A stretch of DNA of 64,000 bases, from assembly GCA_938003835.1 (NCBI GenBank), contig CALKXJ010000004.1:1-64000 (forward strand), given 5' to 3'. Shown piece by piece: positions 45,836 to 54,640 of this stretch. The notes below the pieces were generated by a model that was not told the DNA's origin, did no database searches, and worked only from the letters and a program-made list of their open reading frames with translations. This stretch comes from an uncultured Bryobacteraceae bacterium (GTDB taxonomy: Bacteria; Acidobacteriota; Terriglobia; Bryobacterales; Bryobacteraceae). The position numbers were made by a program, and so were the translations under genes. The first letter of the stretch is position 1. The number at the start of each line of letters is the position of its first letter.

Positions 45836-47766
45836 CTTCGTGCCCGCCAGGCGGGGAGGAAGTTATCCATCACCCAGACCTCGAGCTGCGTCTTGCCGGC
45901 GGTATAGGCCAAGCGGCGCCCGTCCGGGTGCAGCGCGATGCGGGTGGTTTCGTTGGCGGGCAAACCCAGGCTGGTCACTCGGCCCGTGGCCAGGTGAAGG
46001 CGCGAGACCTCCCAGCCCTGAGTGCCGCCGCGAGCGAACAACAGGTGCGCGCCGTCGCGCGTGTAGATCGTGCCGGTGATCTCCGGCCTCTTGAGTTTCA
46101 CCAATTCGCGCGGCTCGCCCCCGGCGAGCGGTATTTCCATCAGGGCGCGGGCCGTGGGCGCGCGGCCGTCGGTGAGACCGAAGACGAGGCGGCTTCCATC
46201 GGGGGCGACCGCGAGGTTGTTGTGCCGCCAGAACGGCGGTGCGCGGTTGAGGAGACGTTCCTCGCCGGTGGAGAGATCCCGGAAGCGGAGCGTCGTGAAG
46301 TTCTCGCGCATGTCGTCGTGGACGTAAACGACGCCCTTGCCCCCCGGCATCCACGCCCCTTCGTAGCCTCGTGGCGGGGCAAACGGCCCCTGCACCACTG
46401 TTGTGAGGCGCTGGGTCTCGGCATCCACCAGGTAGAGCCCGCCGAAATTGTTGGCCGTGTCCGCCCCTCCCACCAGAAACGCGCGCCCGTCCGGGGACCA
46501 GCGGAGCCAGTTGAGGTAGCCGAGCTTGGGCACGCCGATCTGGCGCTCGGAACCGTCGTCGAGCCGGCGAATGGTGATGACACGCTGCTCGAGGCCGTGA
46601 TTCTCCGTGTCTACCCGGCTGAGGAAGGCGAGCTTTTCTCCGTCGGGTGAAAAATCGGGGGAGCTGTTTACGCCCGCCAGTAGCTCGCTCACGCGCCGCG
46701 GCCGTTCGATGATCCTGCCGCTTTCGGGCTCGACTACCGCCATGTAGGCATCCTCGTCGCCCGCGCGGACGGCGTAATAGTATGCACCCCGGTCCGTGAA
46801 GCCCAGCGGGAGAAAGCGCCCCATGTCTTTCTTCACCAGGACCGGCTCGCCAGCCGCCCGGTCGTCCTCGACCGGAAGCAGCCAGGCGTCCAGCGTGCCC
46901 CTACGGTTGCTCAGGAAGAGTACGTGCCTTCCGTCGGGCGCGAACAGGGGAAAGGTGTCGTTGGCCGGGTGTTCCACCAGCGGAACGTCGCGCGAGCCGT
47001 CGGTGGCCAGCAGATAGATGTCGTGCGGCAGATGGGGCGGGTCCTGATTGAGGCTGTAGACCACCCAGCGGCCGTCCGGCGAGAGCCCCATCATCTTCGG
47101 GTAGATCCAGAACGGCGACTTGAGCACCCGCACCGAGCCATCGGCGGCGGAAAACAGCACGATCTGGTTCAGGATGTTCCGGCCGAAGATCAGCGCCAGA
47201 ATCCAGCGGCCGTCGCTCGACCACATCGTCGGCTTGATGAACTGCACCTCTTCGTTCCGGAACAGAACACGCGGGGACGAGCCGCGCACCCCTGCCCGGT
47301 GAGGCTGGCCGATCGGGGGACGCATTGCCGCCGGATCCCAGCTTTCAGGCGTCGGAGCGCCGGCCAGCGGCAGCATGAGCGGCGGGCGCGTGTCCTCTAG
47401 CGTGAGCACCCGCAGCTCGTAGAACTTCTTCTCGTTGAACCAGGCGTAGGCGACCTGGCGGCTGTCGGGCGAGAAGATGGAGAAGTAGGCGTACTCGGCC
47501 GAATCCCTCCAGCTTCCTTTATTGGTAAGCCGGTGATTTTCTCCCGTCGCGAGATCGCGCACGGCGAGATCGCCGGTTTCCCAGTCGACGAAGGAAAGAT
47601 ACCGGCCGTCGGGAGAAGGGGCGCCGAGAGCGTTGGTCTTCGAGTCGGCCCAGATGCGGCGGAAGCTGGCGCGCAGGCCCGGCTCGACGCTGGAGGCCGG
47701 CATGCACGTCAGAATCAGAAGTGCCGCCACCCCGGCCGAGCCCCCTGCGGCCCTCGCTCGCGCCAT
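45832..47766 (-). CDS. secreted TolB-like PD40 propeller protein
   Basis: A 644-aa exported protein (signal about 1-26, VAALLILTCMPASS) composed of PD40/WD40-like beta-propeller repeats (APSPDGRYLSFVD, IFSPDSRQVAYAW, GLSPDGRWVVYSL, LFAPDGRHVLFLS, FSPDGEKLAFLS). The pattern resembles TolB and prolyl-oligopeptidase propellers, but no peptidase domain follows. It probably binds proteins or glycans in the periplasm. A TATAAT at 47824-47819 gives a candidate promoter for the pair with the cytochrome-like gene downstream. Confidence 0.8.
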   Translation of the reverse strand: MARARAAGGSAGVAALLILTCMPASSVEPGLRASFRRIWADSKTNALGAPSPDGRYLSFVDWETGDLAVRDLATGENHRLTNKGSWRDSAEYAYFSIFSPDSRQVAYAWFNEKKFYELRVLTLEDTRPPLMLPLAGAPTPESWDPAAMRPPIGQPHRAGVRGSSPRVLFRNEEVQFIKPTMWSSDGRWILALIFGRNILNQIVLFSAADGSVRVLKSPFWIYPKMMGLSPDGRWVVYSLNQDPPHLPHDIYLLATDGSRDVPLVEHPANDTFPLFAPDGRHVLFLSNRRGTLDAWLLPVEDDRAAGEPVLVKKDMGRFLPLGFTDRGAYYYAVRAGDEDAYMAVVEPESGRIIERPRRVSELLAGVNSSPDFSPDGEKLAFLSRVDTENHGLEQRVITIRRLDDGSERQIGVPKLGYLNWLRWSPDGRAFLVGGADTANNFGGLYLVDAETQRLTTVVQGPFAPPRGYEGAWMPGGKGVVYVHDDMRENFTTLRFRDLSTGEERLLNRAPPFWRHNNLAVAPDGSRLVFGLTDGRAPTARALMEIPLAGGEPRELVKLKRPEITGTIYTRDGAHLLFARGGTQGWEVSRLHLATGRVTSLGLPANETTRIALHPDGRRLAYTAGKTQLEVWVMDNFLPAWRARR

Positions 47767-47818
47767 GAGAATCTCCCCGCGGAAGGCTTCGAGACCCGCG
47801 CCTCCGCCTTACGGCCAA

Positions 47819-47847
47819 ATTATACCCCGGCCTCGTCCCCGCAGCCA
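47819..47847 (-). promoter_or_regulatory. candidate promoter of the PD40-cytochrome operon
   Basis: On the minus strand, TGGCTG (47847-47842), 17-bp spacer, TATAAT (47824-47819). The -10 is perfect, the -35 weak; the ATG is about 53 bp downstream. Confidence 0.4.
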
Positions 47848-47861
47848 CCGCTCCAGGCCTG

Positions 47862-48650
47862 TCAGCCCAGCGGGGCGACGAGATAAGAGACCGCCAGAGC
47901 AGCGATGCCGAGAAAGGTTCCGTAGGGCAGCTCATAAGTGGCGGGATCCTTCCGCGCCAGGCGGATGTAGAGGAGCCCTGCCACCGAGCCGATAAGCGAG
48001 CCGAGCAACATGACCAGCAGGGACTGGCGGAGCCCGAGAAAGGCGCCGATCATGCCGAGCATCTTCACATCGCCCAGTCCCAACCCTTCCCGGCGGCGGA
48101 TCAGGTAGTAGAGTTGGCCGACCAGCCAGATTCCCCCGGCGCAGAAAGCCGCTCCGGCCACCGCCTCAGCCACCGAGAGCAGTTTGGGATGAGACCCGGC
48201 GAGAAACAGCGAGAGCAGGCCGGGCTCTACCGGCACGAAGGCGGCCAGGCCGACACCGGCGACCAGACCGCCCAGGGTGAATTCGTCGGGCAGGATGCGC
48301 TGCTCGAGGTCGGCGAAGATGAGACCCACCAGGAGCGCGGCAAACAGGCTGAGCTTCAACGCCTCCGGCGCCGGCCCGTACAACCGGGCGGCGGCGAAAA
48401 ACAGCGCCGCCGTCAGGAGTTCGACCACGGGGTAGCGGATGGGAATCCGGTTGCGGCAGTGCCGGCACCGGCCCCGCAAGAGCGCGAAACTGATGAGCGG
48501 GATGTTGTCGTACCAGGCGATGGGAGCCTTGCAGTGCGGGCAGTAGGAGCGAGGGCGCACGACGGAGAGGTCGCGCGGGAGCCGGTAGATGCAGACGTTC
48601 AGGAAGCTGCCCACCAGCAGCCCCGCCAGCGCTGCCAGCGCCTCGATCAC
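47862..48650 (-). CDS. pilD: prepilin peptidase / leader peptidase
   Basis: A 262-aa integral-membrane aspartic protease that cleaves type IV prepilin-like leaders. The cytoplasmic zinc cluster has two CxxC pairs (CPHCKAP and CRHCRN). The two catalytic Asp regions are FADLEQRILPDEFTL and GLGLGDVKMLG. About seven or eight membrane segments are visible. The GTG at 48650 overlaps the upstream glycosyltransferase stop by 4 bp; the frame continues farther upstream but without homologous sequence. No pilin genes are in the window. Confidence 0.92.
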   Translation of the reverse strand: MIEALAALAGLLVGSFLNVCIYRLPRDLSVVRPRSYCPHCKAPIAWYDNIPLISFALLRGRCRHCRNRIPIRYPVVELLTAALFFAAARLYGPAPEALKLSLFAALLVGLIFADLEQRILPDEFTLGGLVAGVGLAAFVPVEPGLLSLFLAGSHPKLLSVAEAVAGAAFCAGGIWLVGQLYYLIRRREGLGLGDVKMLGMIGAFLGLRQSLLVMLLGSLIGSVAGLLYIRLARKDPATYELPYGTFLGIAALAVSYLVAPLG

Positions 48651-49549
48651 GCGGCGAGCCTCCGATAGACCTCGAGCGTGCCCTGGACCATCTTCTCCAC
48701 AGTAAAGCGTTCCTGGAGGCGGAGTCTGCCGTAACGCCCCATCTCGGCCGCGGCCGCCGGCTCCTCGAGCAGCCACCGCATGGCGGCGGCGACCTCCTCG
48801 GGCGAGTTTCCGACGAGCAGGCCCGTGCGGCCGTCTTCGACCGCCTCCGGCAGGCCCCCCACTGCGCTTGCCACCACCGGGACAGCCCGTGCCATCGCCA
48901 GCAGCACCGCCGAGCCCAGGCCCTCCTCCTCGCTGAGATAGACGAGGCCGCAGGCTTGCGTCAGATCCTGCTCCAGGTTCCCGGAGAAGTGAACCTCGAC
49001 GCGAGCCATCGCGGCTGCCTCGCGGACGAGCCGGGTCCCTTTTCGCGGGTCTTCGGTGGCCGGCGCAACCAGAAACGGCTCGAGCCGGGAGGGCTCGCCC
49101 AGCGGGACACCGTCGTAGACGACCGAGACCCGTTGCTGCGGAATCCCCGCCTGGAGGAGCCTCTCGGCGACATAGCGGGAGACGGCTAGAAAGTGAGCCG
49201 CCCGGCGATATTTCCAGCGCGAAGCCAGGCCGGCTCGGACGGCGAATGCCACACGGCGGGAGACCACCAGCGGGCGGCGGGCGAAGACCGCTGCCAGGGT
49301 GTGAGCTCGTCCGGTATGGGCGTGAACCAGGTCGGCCCGGCGCGCGAGCTTCCACAGCGCCGCCGCGCTCAGCTTTTCGGCCTCCAGGCCGGCCTCGGAC
49401 GCCGCTCTCAACAGGGGCGATCCCGCCGGGGCCAGCAGCGTCGAGCGCACGCCCGCCGCCGCCAGACCGCGCATCAGGTACAGCACCTGGTGCTGGCCGC
49501 CGCGCATCTGGCGCCCGGTGTCCACATGCAGGATCCACACGCTGGTCAC
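48647..49549 (-). CDS. GT4-family glycosyltransferase
   Basis: A 300-aa GT-B fold transferase. The N-terminal domain begins ILHVDTGRQMRGGQHQVLYL, and the C-terminal nucleotide-sugar site contains SEEEGLGSAVLLAMARAVPVVAS, with the E-x7-E motif typical of family 4. It is shorter than usual for GT4. It likely adds a sugar to an envelope glycan or lipopolysaccharide. It overlaps both neighbours by 4 bp in an operon of a site-2 protease, a GT2 enzyme and prepilin peptidase. Confidence 0.85.
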   Translation of the reverse strand: MTSVWILHVDTGRQMRGGQHQVLYLMRGLAAAGVRSTLLAPAGSPLLRAASEAGLEAEKLSAAALWKLARRADLVHAHTGRAHTLAAVFARRPLVVSRRVAFAVRAGLASRWKYRRAAHFLAVSRYVAERLLQAGIPQQRVSVVYDGVPLGEPSRLEPFLVAPATEDPRKGTRLVREAAAMARVEVHFSGNLEQDLTQACGLVYLSEEEGLGSAVLLAMARAVPVVASAVGGLPEAVEDGRTGLLVGNSPEEVAAAMRWLLEEPAAAAEMGRYGRLRLQERFTVEKMVQGTLEVYRRLAA

Positions 49550-50292
49550 CGCGCCGGATTCATGAAGCGCGCCTTGGCGTACTTGACAAAGTTATAAAGC
49601 GCCGCCATGTAGGCGATCGCAAGACCTTCGACGCCGTCCAGGAAACCCCGCTGGAGCACGTAGGTCCGCAAGAACGTCCAGGGCGGATCGAGCAGCAGGT
49701 GGCGCCAGCCGATACGCACGCGCTCGGCGACGAGCTGCTCGGCGGCGAGCGTCGTGTAGCGGTTCATGGTTTCCAGATGCTGCGTGAGCGAGTCGCAGGT
49801 GTAGTGCAGCAGATTCGACTGCAAGTGCCCGACCGTGCCGTCCACCGTGACGCTCTCGTGAACCCAACTGCCCGTCCAACGCCCCTTGCGGCGATCGTAC
49901 AGCCGGATCTTGCGGTCGGGATACCAGCCCGAGTGCAGGATCCACCGGCCGAGATACTGGGCCAGGCGCGGAACCGTGTAGGCGTCATAGGCGGGCCCGC
50001 TTTTGCGGAGCTGCCAGATCTCGCCCTCGAGCGCCTCGCTCAAGGATTCGTCGGCATCGATCGAGAAGATCCAGTCGTGGCGAGCCTGTTCGGCCGCGAA
50101 GTTCTTCTGCTTGGCGAAGCCTTCCCAGGGGTGCTCGATGACGCGCGCCCCGAGGCGTTCGGCAATCTCGACCGTGCGGTCCACCGAACCGCTGTCGACG
50201 ACGACCACCTCGTCGAAACACCGCAGGCTTTCGATGGCCCGGGCAATGTTCTTCTGCTCGTTGAAGGTGATGATGGTGGCCGAGATCTTCAT
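49546..50292 (-). CDS. GT2-family glycosyltransferase (WaaE/KdtX-like)
   Basis: A 248-aa GT-A transferase. It begins KISATIITFNEQKNIARAIE, with the DxD-like DADESLSEAL near residue 88 and the W-V-H-E-S segment (GSWVHESVTVDG) typical of lipopolysaccharide-core GT2 enzymes of the WaaE/KdtX group. The ATG at 50292 shares one base with the upstream protease stop (TGATG). The end overlaps the GT4 gene by 4 bp. It probably transfers glucose or heptose-linked sugars to LPS core, by family analogy. Confidence 0.85.
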   Translation of the reverse strand: MKISATIITFNEQKNIARAIESLRCFDEVVVVDSGSVDRTVEIAERLGARVIEHPWEGFAKQKNFAAEQARHDWIFSIDADESLSEALEGEIWQLRKSGPAYDAYTVPRLAQYLGRWILHSGWYPDRKIRLYDRRKGRWTGSWVHESVTVDGTVGHLQSNLLHYTCDSLTQHLETMNRYTTLAAEQLVAERVRIGWRHLLLDPPWTFLRTYVLQRGFLDGVEGLAIAYMAALYNFVKYAKARFMNPAR

Positions 50293-51269
50293 CAAAAGCC
50301 GTCGCTCATGCGCACCGGCGTCACCGTGAAACAGAGCACGAAAATCACCAGCGCCAGCGCGCCCAGCTTGCGCCGGCCGGCGCCGAGATCCGAGGTGTCG
50401 TGAATCGAGGGATGCTTCATGCCCAGGAAGAAGAGGATGGCGGCCCAGATCAGCCAGCTCGGCGAGTAGATCAGGCCCATCGGAATCAGCGCGGCTACGA
50501 ACAGCCGCGACAGCACGCGGTGACGGCGCCCGACGAAGGAGTAGAGGATATGCCCGCCGTCGAGCTGCCCGATGGGCAACAGATTCAAGGCCGTGGCCAG
50601 AATCCCTACCCAAGCGGCGCGGGCGATCGGATGGAGAGCGATGTCGCTTGGCGGGATACCTGGAAAGATGACGCCGGCGAGCAGGCGCTCTATCAGGGGT
50701 ACGCCGAAGATCAGCTCGCCGCGCTCGGCGATCCCCGGAATGATCTTCGAGTAGGCAAGCCCGATCGCAAGGGCAGGCAACAGCACGATGAAACCCGCGA
50801 GCGGCCCGGCCACTCCGATGTCGAACAACGCCTTCCGGGTATAGATCGGCGAGCGGATCCGGATGAAGGCGCCGAAGGTGCCGATCAGCGTCGGCGCGGG
50901 CAAGAAATAGGGCAGGGTGGCGCTGACCCGGTAGTACTGGCAGGCGAAGTAATGCCCCAGCTCGTGCGCCAGAAGAATCAGCAGCAGGGTGATCGAGAAG
51001 GGAAGGCCTTCGACCAGGCGGCTGGGATGCGCCAGTGAGAGGGCCAGCAGGCCGATATCACCCTCGGAGAAAGCCGGGAGATTGTTTTCGAAGTTGTGGG
51101 CCATGCGGGCGCCCACGGCGGTGGTGGTGCCGAACGTCAGCGCCAGCAGCGCCAGGTTGAGCGCGTAGCCTCGTCTCCGCCTCCCCTCGAGGGCAAATGC
51201 CGCGCTATGGCCGCTTTTCTCAATCGGCCCGGTGAGAAACGGCTCCGCCGCGAAGCCCCCACTTGCCAC
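50292..51269 (-). CDS. site-2 protease, M50 family
   Basis: A 325-aa intramembrane zinc protease. The zinc motif HELGH is at 102-106 and the second ligand Asp237 is in NLLPIGQLDGG. About six membrane segments are visible. Relatives cut membrane-bound transcription factors or signal peptides, controlling stress and envelope responses. It is the first gene of the four-gene operon with two glycosyltransferases and prepilin peptidase; HU lies just upstream on the same strand with its own promoter. Confidence 0.9.
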   Translation of the reverse strand: MASGGFAAEPFLTGPIEKSGHSAAFALEGRRRRGYALNLALLALTFGTTTAVGARMAHNFENNLPAFSEGDIGLLALSLAHPSRLVEGLPFSITLLLILLAHELGHYFACQYYRVSATLPYFLPAPTLIGTFGAFIRIRSPIYTRKALFDIGVAGPLAGFIVLLPALAIGLAYSKIIPGIAERGELIFGVPLIERLLAGVIFPGIPPSDIALHPIARAAWVGILATALNLLPIGQLDGGHILYSFVGRRHRVLSRLFVAALIPMGLIYSPSWLIWAAILFFLGMKHPSIHDTSDLGAGRRKLGALALVIFVLCFTVTPVRMSDGF

Positions 51270-51284
51270 AACGACCCGCGCCTG

Positions 51285-51551
51285 TTACAACTGCTGAAGC
51301 TCCTTGCCCGGTTTGAAGCGCACGGCTCGACCGGGCGGGATGGCGACCTCGGCGCCGGTCCGGGGATTGCGGCCGATCCCCGTCTTGCGCGGCCGCACAT
51401 TGAAGATGCCGAAGCCACGCAATTCGATCCGTTCGCCCTGACTGAGCGCCCGCTTCATGCTTTCAAAGACGGTTTCGACGGCCATCTCAGCCTTGGTCTT
51501 GGTGATCCCCGTGCGGTTGACCACCTCGTTGATGATATCGGCTTTGATCAA
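51285..51551 (-). CDS. HU/IHF-family DNA-binding protein
   Basis: An 88-aa histone-like protein. It has the family motif GRNPRTGAEVAIPPGRAVRFKPG in two halves, and a helical N-terminus (KADIINEVVNRTGITKTKAEM). A TTG at 51551 preceded by GGAGG at 5 bp is the best start; a longer frame to 51578 adds non-homologous residues. It bends DNA and compacts the chromosome. The Arg-rich beta-arm (NVRPRKTGIGRNP) is intact. HU and IHF cannot be told apart from this alone. Confidence 0.92.
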   Translation of the reverse strand: MIKADIINEVVNRTGITKTKAEMAVETVFESMKRALSQGERIELRGFGIFNVRPRKTGIGRNPRTGAEVAIPPGRAVRFKPGKELQQL

Positions 51552-51621
51552 TTCAGCCTCCTCCCCGCTCGCCGGCAACGTCCCAACGGTGCCCGGCGCT
51601 CTGGCAGAACCAGCAAACTAC

Positions 51622-51651
51622 AGGGTAAGTAAGGGGTTATCCCTTTGTCAA
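51622..51651 (-). promoter_or_regulatory. sigma70 promoter of HU gene
   Basis: On the minus strand, TTGACA (51651-51646), 18-bp spacer, TACCCT (51627-51622), about 70 bp before the TTG start of the HU gene. The -35 is perfect. Confidence 0.55.
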
Positions 51652-51721
51652 GACGGCGCTCGGAGAGGCTCGGTTTGCCTGCTTCCGAGCGGCCGTGCTA
51701 TGCTCGGCGGGCGGAGCGACT

Positions 51722-52933
51722 ATGCAGCGGCGTGAGTTCTTGCGCGCCTTCTGGCCCGCCGCACTGTTGCCGGCGCGCGCCGGGCAGGCACCCCCGCGAC
51801 CCGGCCGCATCAGGATCACCGACGTGCGCCTGGTGCGGCTCAAGACTCTCCGCGAGGCGGGCGTTCTCGAGCCGGCCTGGAATCCCGGCGGCCAGATGCG
51901 GATCACCGTCGGCGGGGGCTCGCTCACGGAGATCCACACGGATCAGGGCTTGACCGGGATCGGTCCGGGCATGGCGGAAGACCTTCTTCCGGCCGTGAGG
52001 GCGCAGCTCGCCGGCAAGGATCCATTCGATATCGAAGAGCACAGCGCCCGGTTGCGCTATTACGCGCGGGGCACTGCCTATCGCGGAAGCGCCTGCGCCG
52101 ACATCGCGCTGTGGGACCTGATCGGCAAGGCCTGCGGCCAGCCGCTCTATAAGCTCTTCGGCGGCGGCAAAGAGCGGGTTGCGGCCTACGCGAGCATGAT
52201 CGTGCTTTCGACGCCCGAAGAACGCGCACGGATGGCTGCACGCCTGCTCGAGGAGGGCTGGAAGGCGATCAAGGTGCGCCTGCACCACGACTCCATGCGG
52301 GATGACATTCGCACCCTCGAGGCGGTGCGCAAGGCCGTCGGCGAGCGGATGGTCATCATGACCGACGCCAACCAGGCGCAATCGAGCGGCAACTGGCAGC
52401 CGGGCGTGTTGTGGGATCTGCGGCGCGCCGTCGAGACGGCACGAGAACTCGAGCGGCTGGGCTGCTACTGGCTGGAGGAGCCTCTGCCGCGCCACGCCTT
52501 CGACCAGCTCGCCGAGCTGAACCGGCGCGTGGAGATTCCGATCGCGGGCGGTGAGAACAACGCCGGGCTGCATGAATTCCGGCAGATGATCGAGCTGGGT
52601 GTCTATGACATCTTGCAGCCGGAGTCGCTGGTGACCGAGGGAATCACCGGGCTGCGCAAGATCGGCACCATGGCCGAGCTGTTCGGCAAGCGCGTGGTGC
52701 CGCATCACGGCGGGCGCAGCGTCGGCGCGGTGGCGCACCTGCACCTGGTGGCCGCCTGGGCGCACGCGCCGTATCTCGAGCTTCTGCATGAGCCGCCGAT
52801 CGGGGACTACCGGCACGCCTTCGCCATCTTCAAGAATCCGCCGCTGGTGGACAAGGACGGCATGGTGGCGGTGCCCAAGGGGCCCGGCCTCGGCGTCGAG
52901 ATCGATCCCGGGTTGATCGAGCGCGCCGCTTGA
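51722..52933 (+). CDS. exported mandelate racemase/muconate lactonizing-type enzyme
   Basis: A 403-aa enolase-superfamily enzyme with a Tat-like signal ([20 protein letters not shown]). The barrel has KVRLHHD (the KxK/R catalytic site), then metal ligands in TDANQA, EEPL and GGENN, and a C-terminal His in VPHHGG. Members dehydrate or racemise sugar acids. The ATG at 51722 gives the signal; the frame starts earlier at 51695. It is divergent from HU and convergent with the beta-helix gene, and the downstream loci also encode exported sugar-related proteins. Confidence 0.85.
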   Translation: MQRREFLRAFWPAALLPARAGQAPPRPGRIRITDVRLVRLKTLREAGVLEPAWNPGGQMRITVGGGSLTEIHTDQGLTGIGPGMAEDLLPAVRAQLAGKDPFDIEEHSARLRYYARGTAYRGSACADIALWDLIGKACGQPLYKLFGGGKERVAAYASMIVLSTPEERARMAARLLEEGWKAIKVRLHHDSMRDDIRTLEAVRKAVGERMVIMTDANQAQSSGNWQPGVLWDLRRAVETARELERLGCYWLEEPLPRHAFDQLAELNRRVEIPIAGGENNAGLHEFRQMIELGVYDILQPESLVTEGITGLRKIGTMAELFGKRVVPHHGGRSVGAVAHLHLVAAWAHAPYLELLHEPPIGDYRHAFAIFKNPPLVDKDGMVAVPKGPGLGVEIDPGLIERAA

Positions 52934-52942
52934 GCGGTGCGC

Positions 52943-54598
52943 TCAGTATAACTCCCAGGGCGGCCGGGTGAAGCCCGGCGCGGCTTCCCGGCCGAATCGG
53001 AGCGGCGGCCGCCCGTTTTCGAAGGCGCCGATGTCGGGCGCCGCGCCGGCAAAGTCGTCGTTGAAGCCCGGAATGCGCGCGCCGGCGTCGAGCGCCGGGT
53101 TTTTCACCTCGACGACCGGGTCGGTAATGAAGAACTCTTTCTCGTTGCGCGCGTACGGAACGCGGCCCCACTGGATGCGCCTTGCCGTAGGGGCGAGGAA
53201 CCACTCGAGCCCCTGAGAGGGCAGGAACATCGAGCGCACGAACCCGCCGCCGAGATAGCCGCCGGTCAGGTCATTCTGGAAGTCGTTCGGGGGCGCGCCG
53301 CGGTCCGGCGGGTAGGTGCGCCCGCGGGCGTAGAAAATGTTGTTGCGCGTGACGGCGTTGTGCAGCTCGTGGCTCGAGAAGACGTCGAGCGCGCCGCCGG
53401 GCTGAAGGGCGGTGTTGTGATAGATGAACCGGTAGCCCAGGCCCGTCGAGACGCGCTCGCCGTCAATCGTGATGTAGTTCATGCCGGTCTTGATCATCAT
53501 CCCGCCGGAGGAATCCTGGTGGGAGACCCGGCTTGTACCGAAGACATTTCGAAAGATATAGAGCGGCCCCATGGAGGTGGCGGCAGTGGCGACGTGGACG
53601 AACGTGTGGTGGATGTAATTGCTCCAGATCCGCACGTTCCTGTTGGCGCCTTCGCTCTCGATGGCGTCGTCCCAGCAATTCGAAATGATGTTGCCGTAAA
53701 TGTCGGAATCCCGGTTGGGACTGCCTTTGAAGCTGTAATTGGTGGCGCCGCCGATGCCGTCGTTGTAACCGTGGTCCTCGGTGGACTGGATGGTGTTGTA
53801 GCGGATGATGTTGCCGCCGCGCGAGTCGATCAAGGTAATCGCCTGCGGGCCGTCCGGATGGCCGCTCTCCCAATCGTTGGCGCCGCCCCGCGGGTACTCG
53901 ATCAGGTTGCGCTGGATCACCAGATGGCCGGCGTCGTTTTCGGCGTAGATCGCGCTATCGGAGCCGTGAAAGACGCCCCAGATGCGGGCGCCGCCGATGC
54001 GTCCCCAGCCGGTGATGTGACAGTCCTCGATCACGACGTGCTGGACGCCCTTGCGGATGAGCACGCCGTGGACGGCCGCGTTCTTGAGCTCGAGGCCGCG
54101 CAGGATGACGTAATCCGCCTCGACCACGACGTTGTAGTCGGAGAGGTTGAAGACGTCGCTCACGTACTTGGTCCCCGGCGCCGGAGTTACCAGATGCCAG
54201 CCGGAGGCTGCGCCGCCTTCGCGGATTGAGAGTGTCCGGTCCGTGCCGCCGCCATCAAGATACGTGGTCTTGCCGATGGGAAAGCGGTCGCTCCGGGTCC
54301 GGGCCTGAAACTCCACCGTCCTGCCGCCGGACTCGAGGCGGACGTCGTAGAGCGTATCGGGCGCCAGGCCGACGAGGGAGCCGCGATACTGGCGCTCGCG
54401 CGGGTCGTAGACGAGGGGGTGAGCCTCGCGCCAGTCGCCGCCGGACGCGCGATACCATACCCGGCACGGTCCTTGCTCGGGCGAGTTGAAGTACAGGCCC
54501 AGGGATTCGAACGTGGGCACGGCCCAAGCGGCGGGATCGGCTGGCGGAGCAGCCGGCAAGGCCTGGACCAGCAGCAGAATCAGGCCGAAAGGTCTCAT
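52943..54598 (-). CDS. secreted right-handed beta-helix protein
   Basis: A 551-aa exported protein (signal ~1-16, [13 protein letters not shown]). A short N-terminal Fn3-like domain (~30-105) is followed by parallel beta-helix repeats with Asn ladders ([69 protein letters not shown]). The fold suits a polysaccharide lyase or glycosidase, but no catalytic residues could be assigned. TACACT lies only about 10 bp before the ATG, so the transcript may be leaderless. It is followed by nothing on its strand; neighbours are the MR/MLE enzyme and the symporter. Confidence 0.8.
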   Translation of the reverse strand: MRPFGLILLLVQALPAAPPADPAAWAVPTFESLGLYFNSPEQGPCRVWYRASGGDWREAHPLVYDPRERQYRGSLVGLAPDTLYDVRLESGGRTVEFQARTRSDRFPIGKTTYLDGGGTDRTLSIREGGAASGWHLVTPAPGTKYVSDVFNLSDYNVVVEADYVILRGLELKNAAVHGVLIRKGVQHVVIEDCHITGWGRIGGARIWGVFHGSDSAIYAENDAGHLVIQRNLIEYPRGGANDWESGHPDGPQAITLIDSRGGNIIRYNTIQSTEDHGYNDGIGGATNYSFKGSPNRDSDIYGNIISNCWDDAIESEGANRNVRIWSNYIHHTFVHVATAATSMGPLYIFRNVFGTSRVSHQDSSGGMMIKTGMNYITIDGERVSTGLGYRFIYHNTALQPGGALDVFSSHELHNAVTRNNIFYARGRTYPPDRGAPPNDFQNDLTGGYLGGGFVRSMFLPSQGLEWFLAPTARRIQWGRVPYARNEKEFFITDPVVEVKNPALDAGARIPGFNDDFAGAAPDIGAFENGRPPLRFGREAAPGFTRPPWELY

Positions 54599-54640
54599 CG
54601 AGAGAGTGTACCGGAACGGCGCGCGCCCCGGGCCGCCGGT

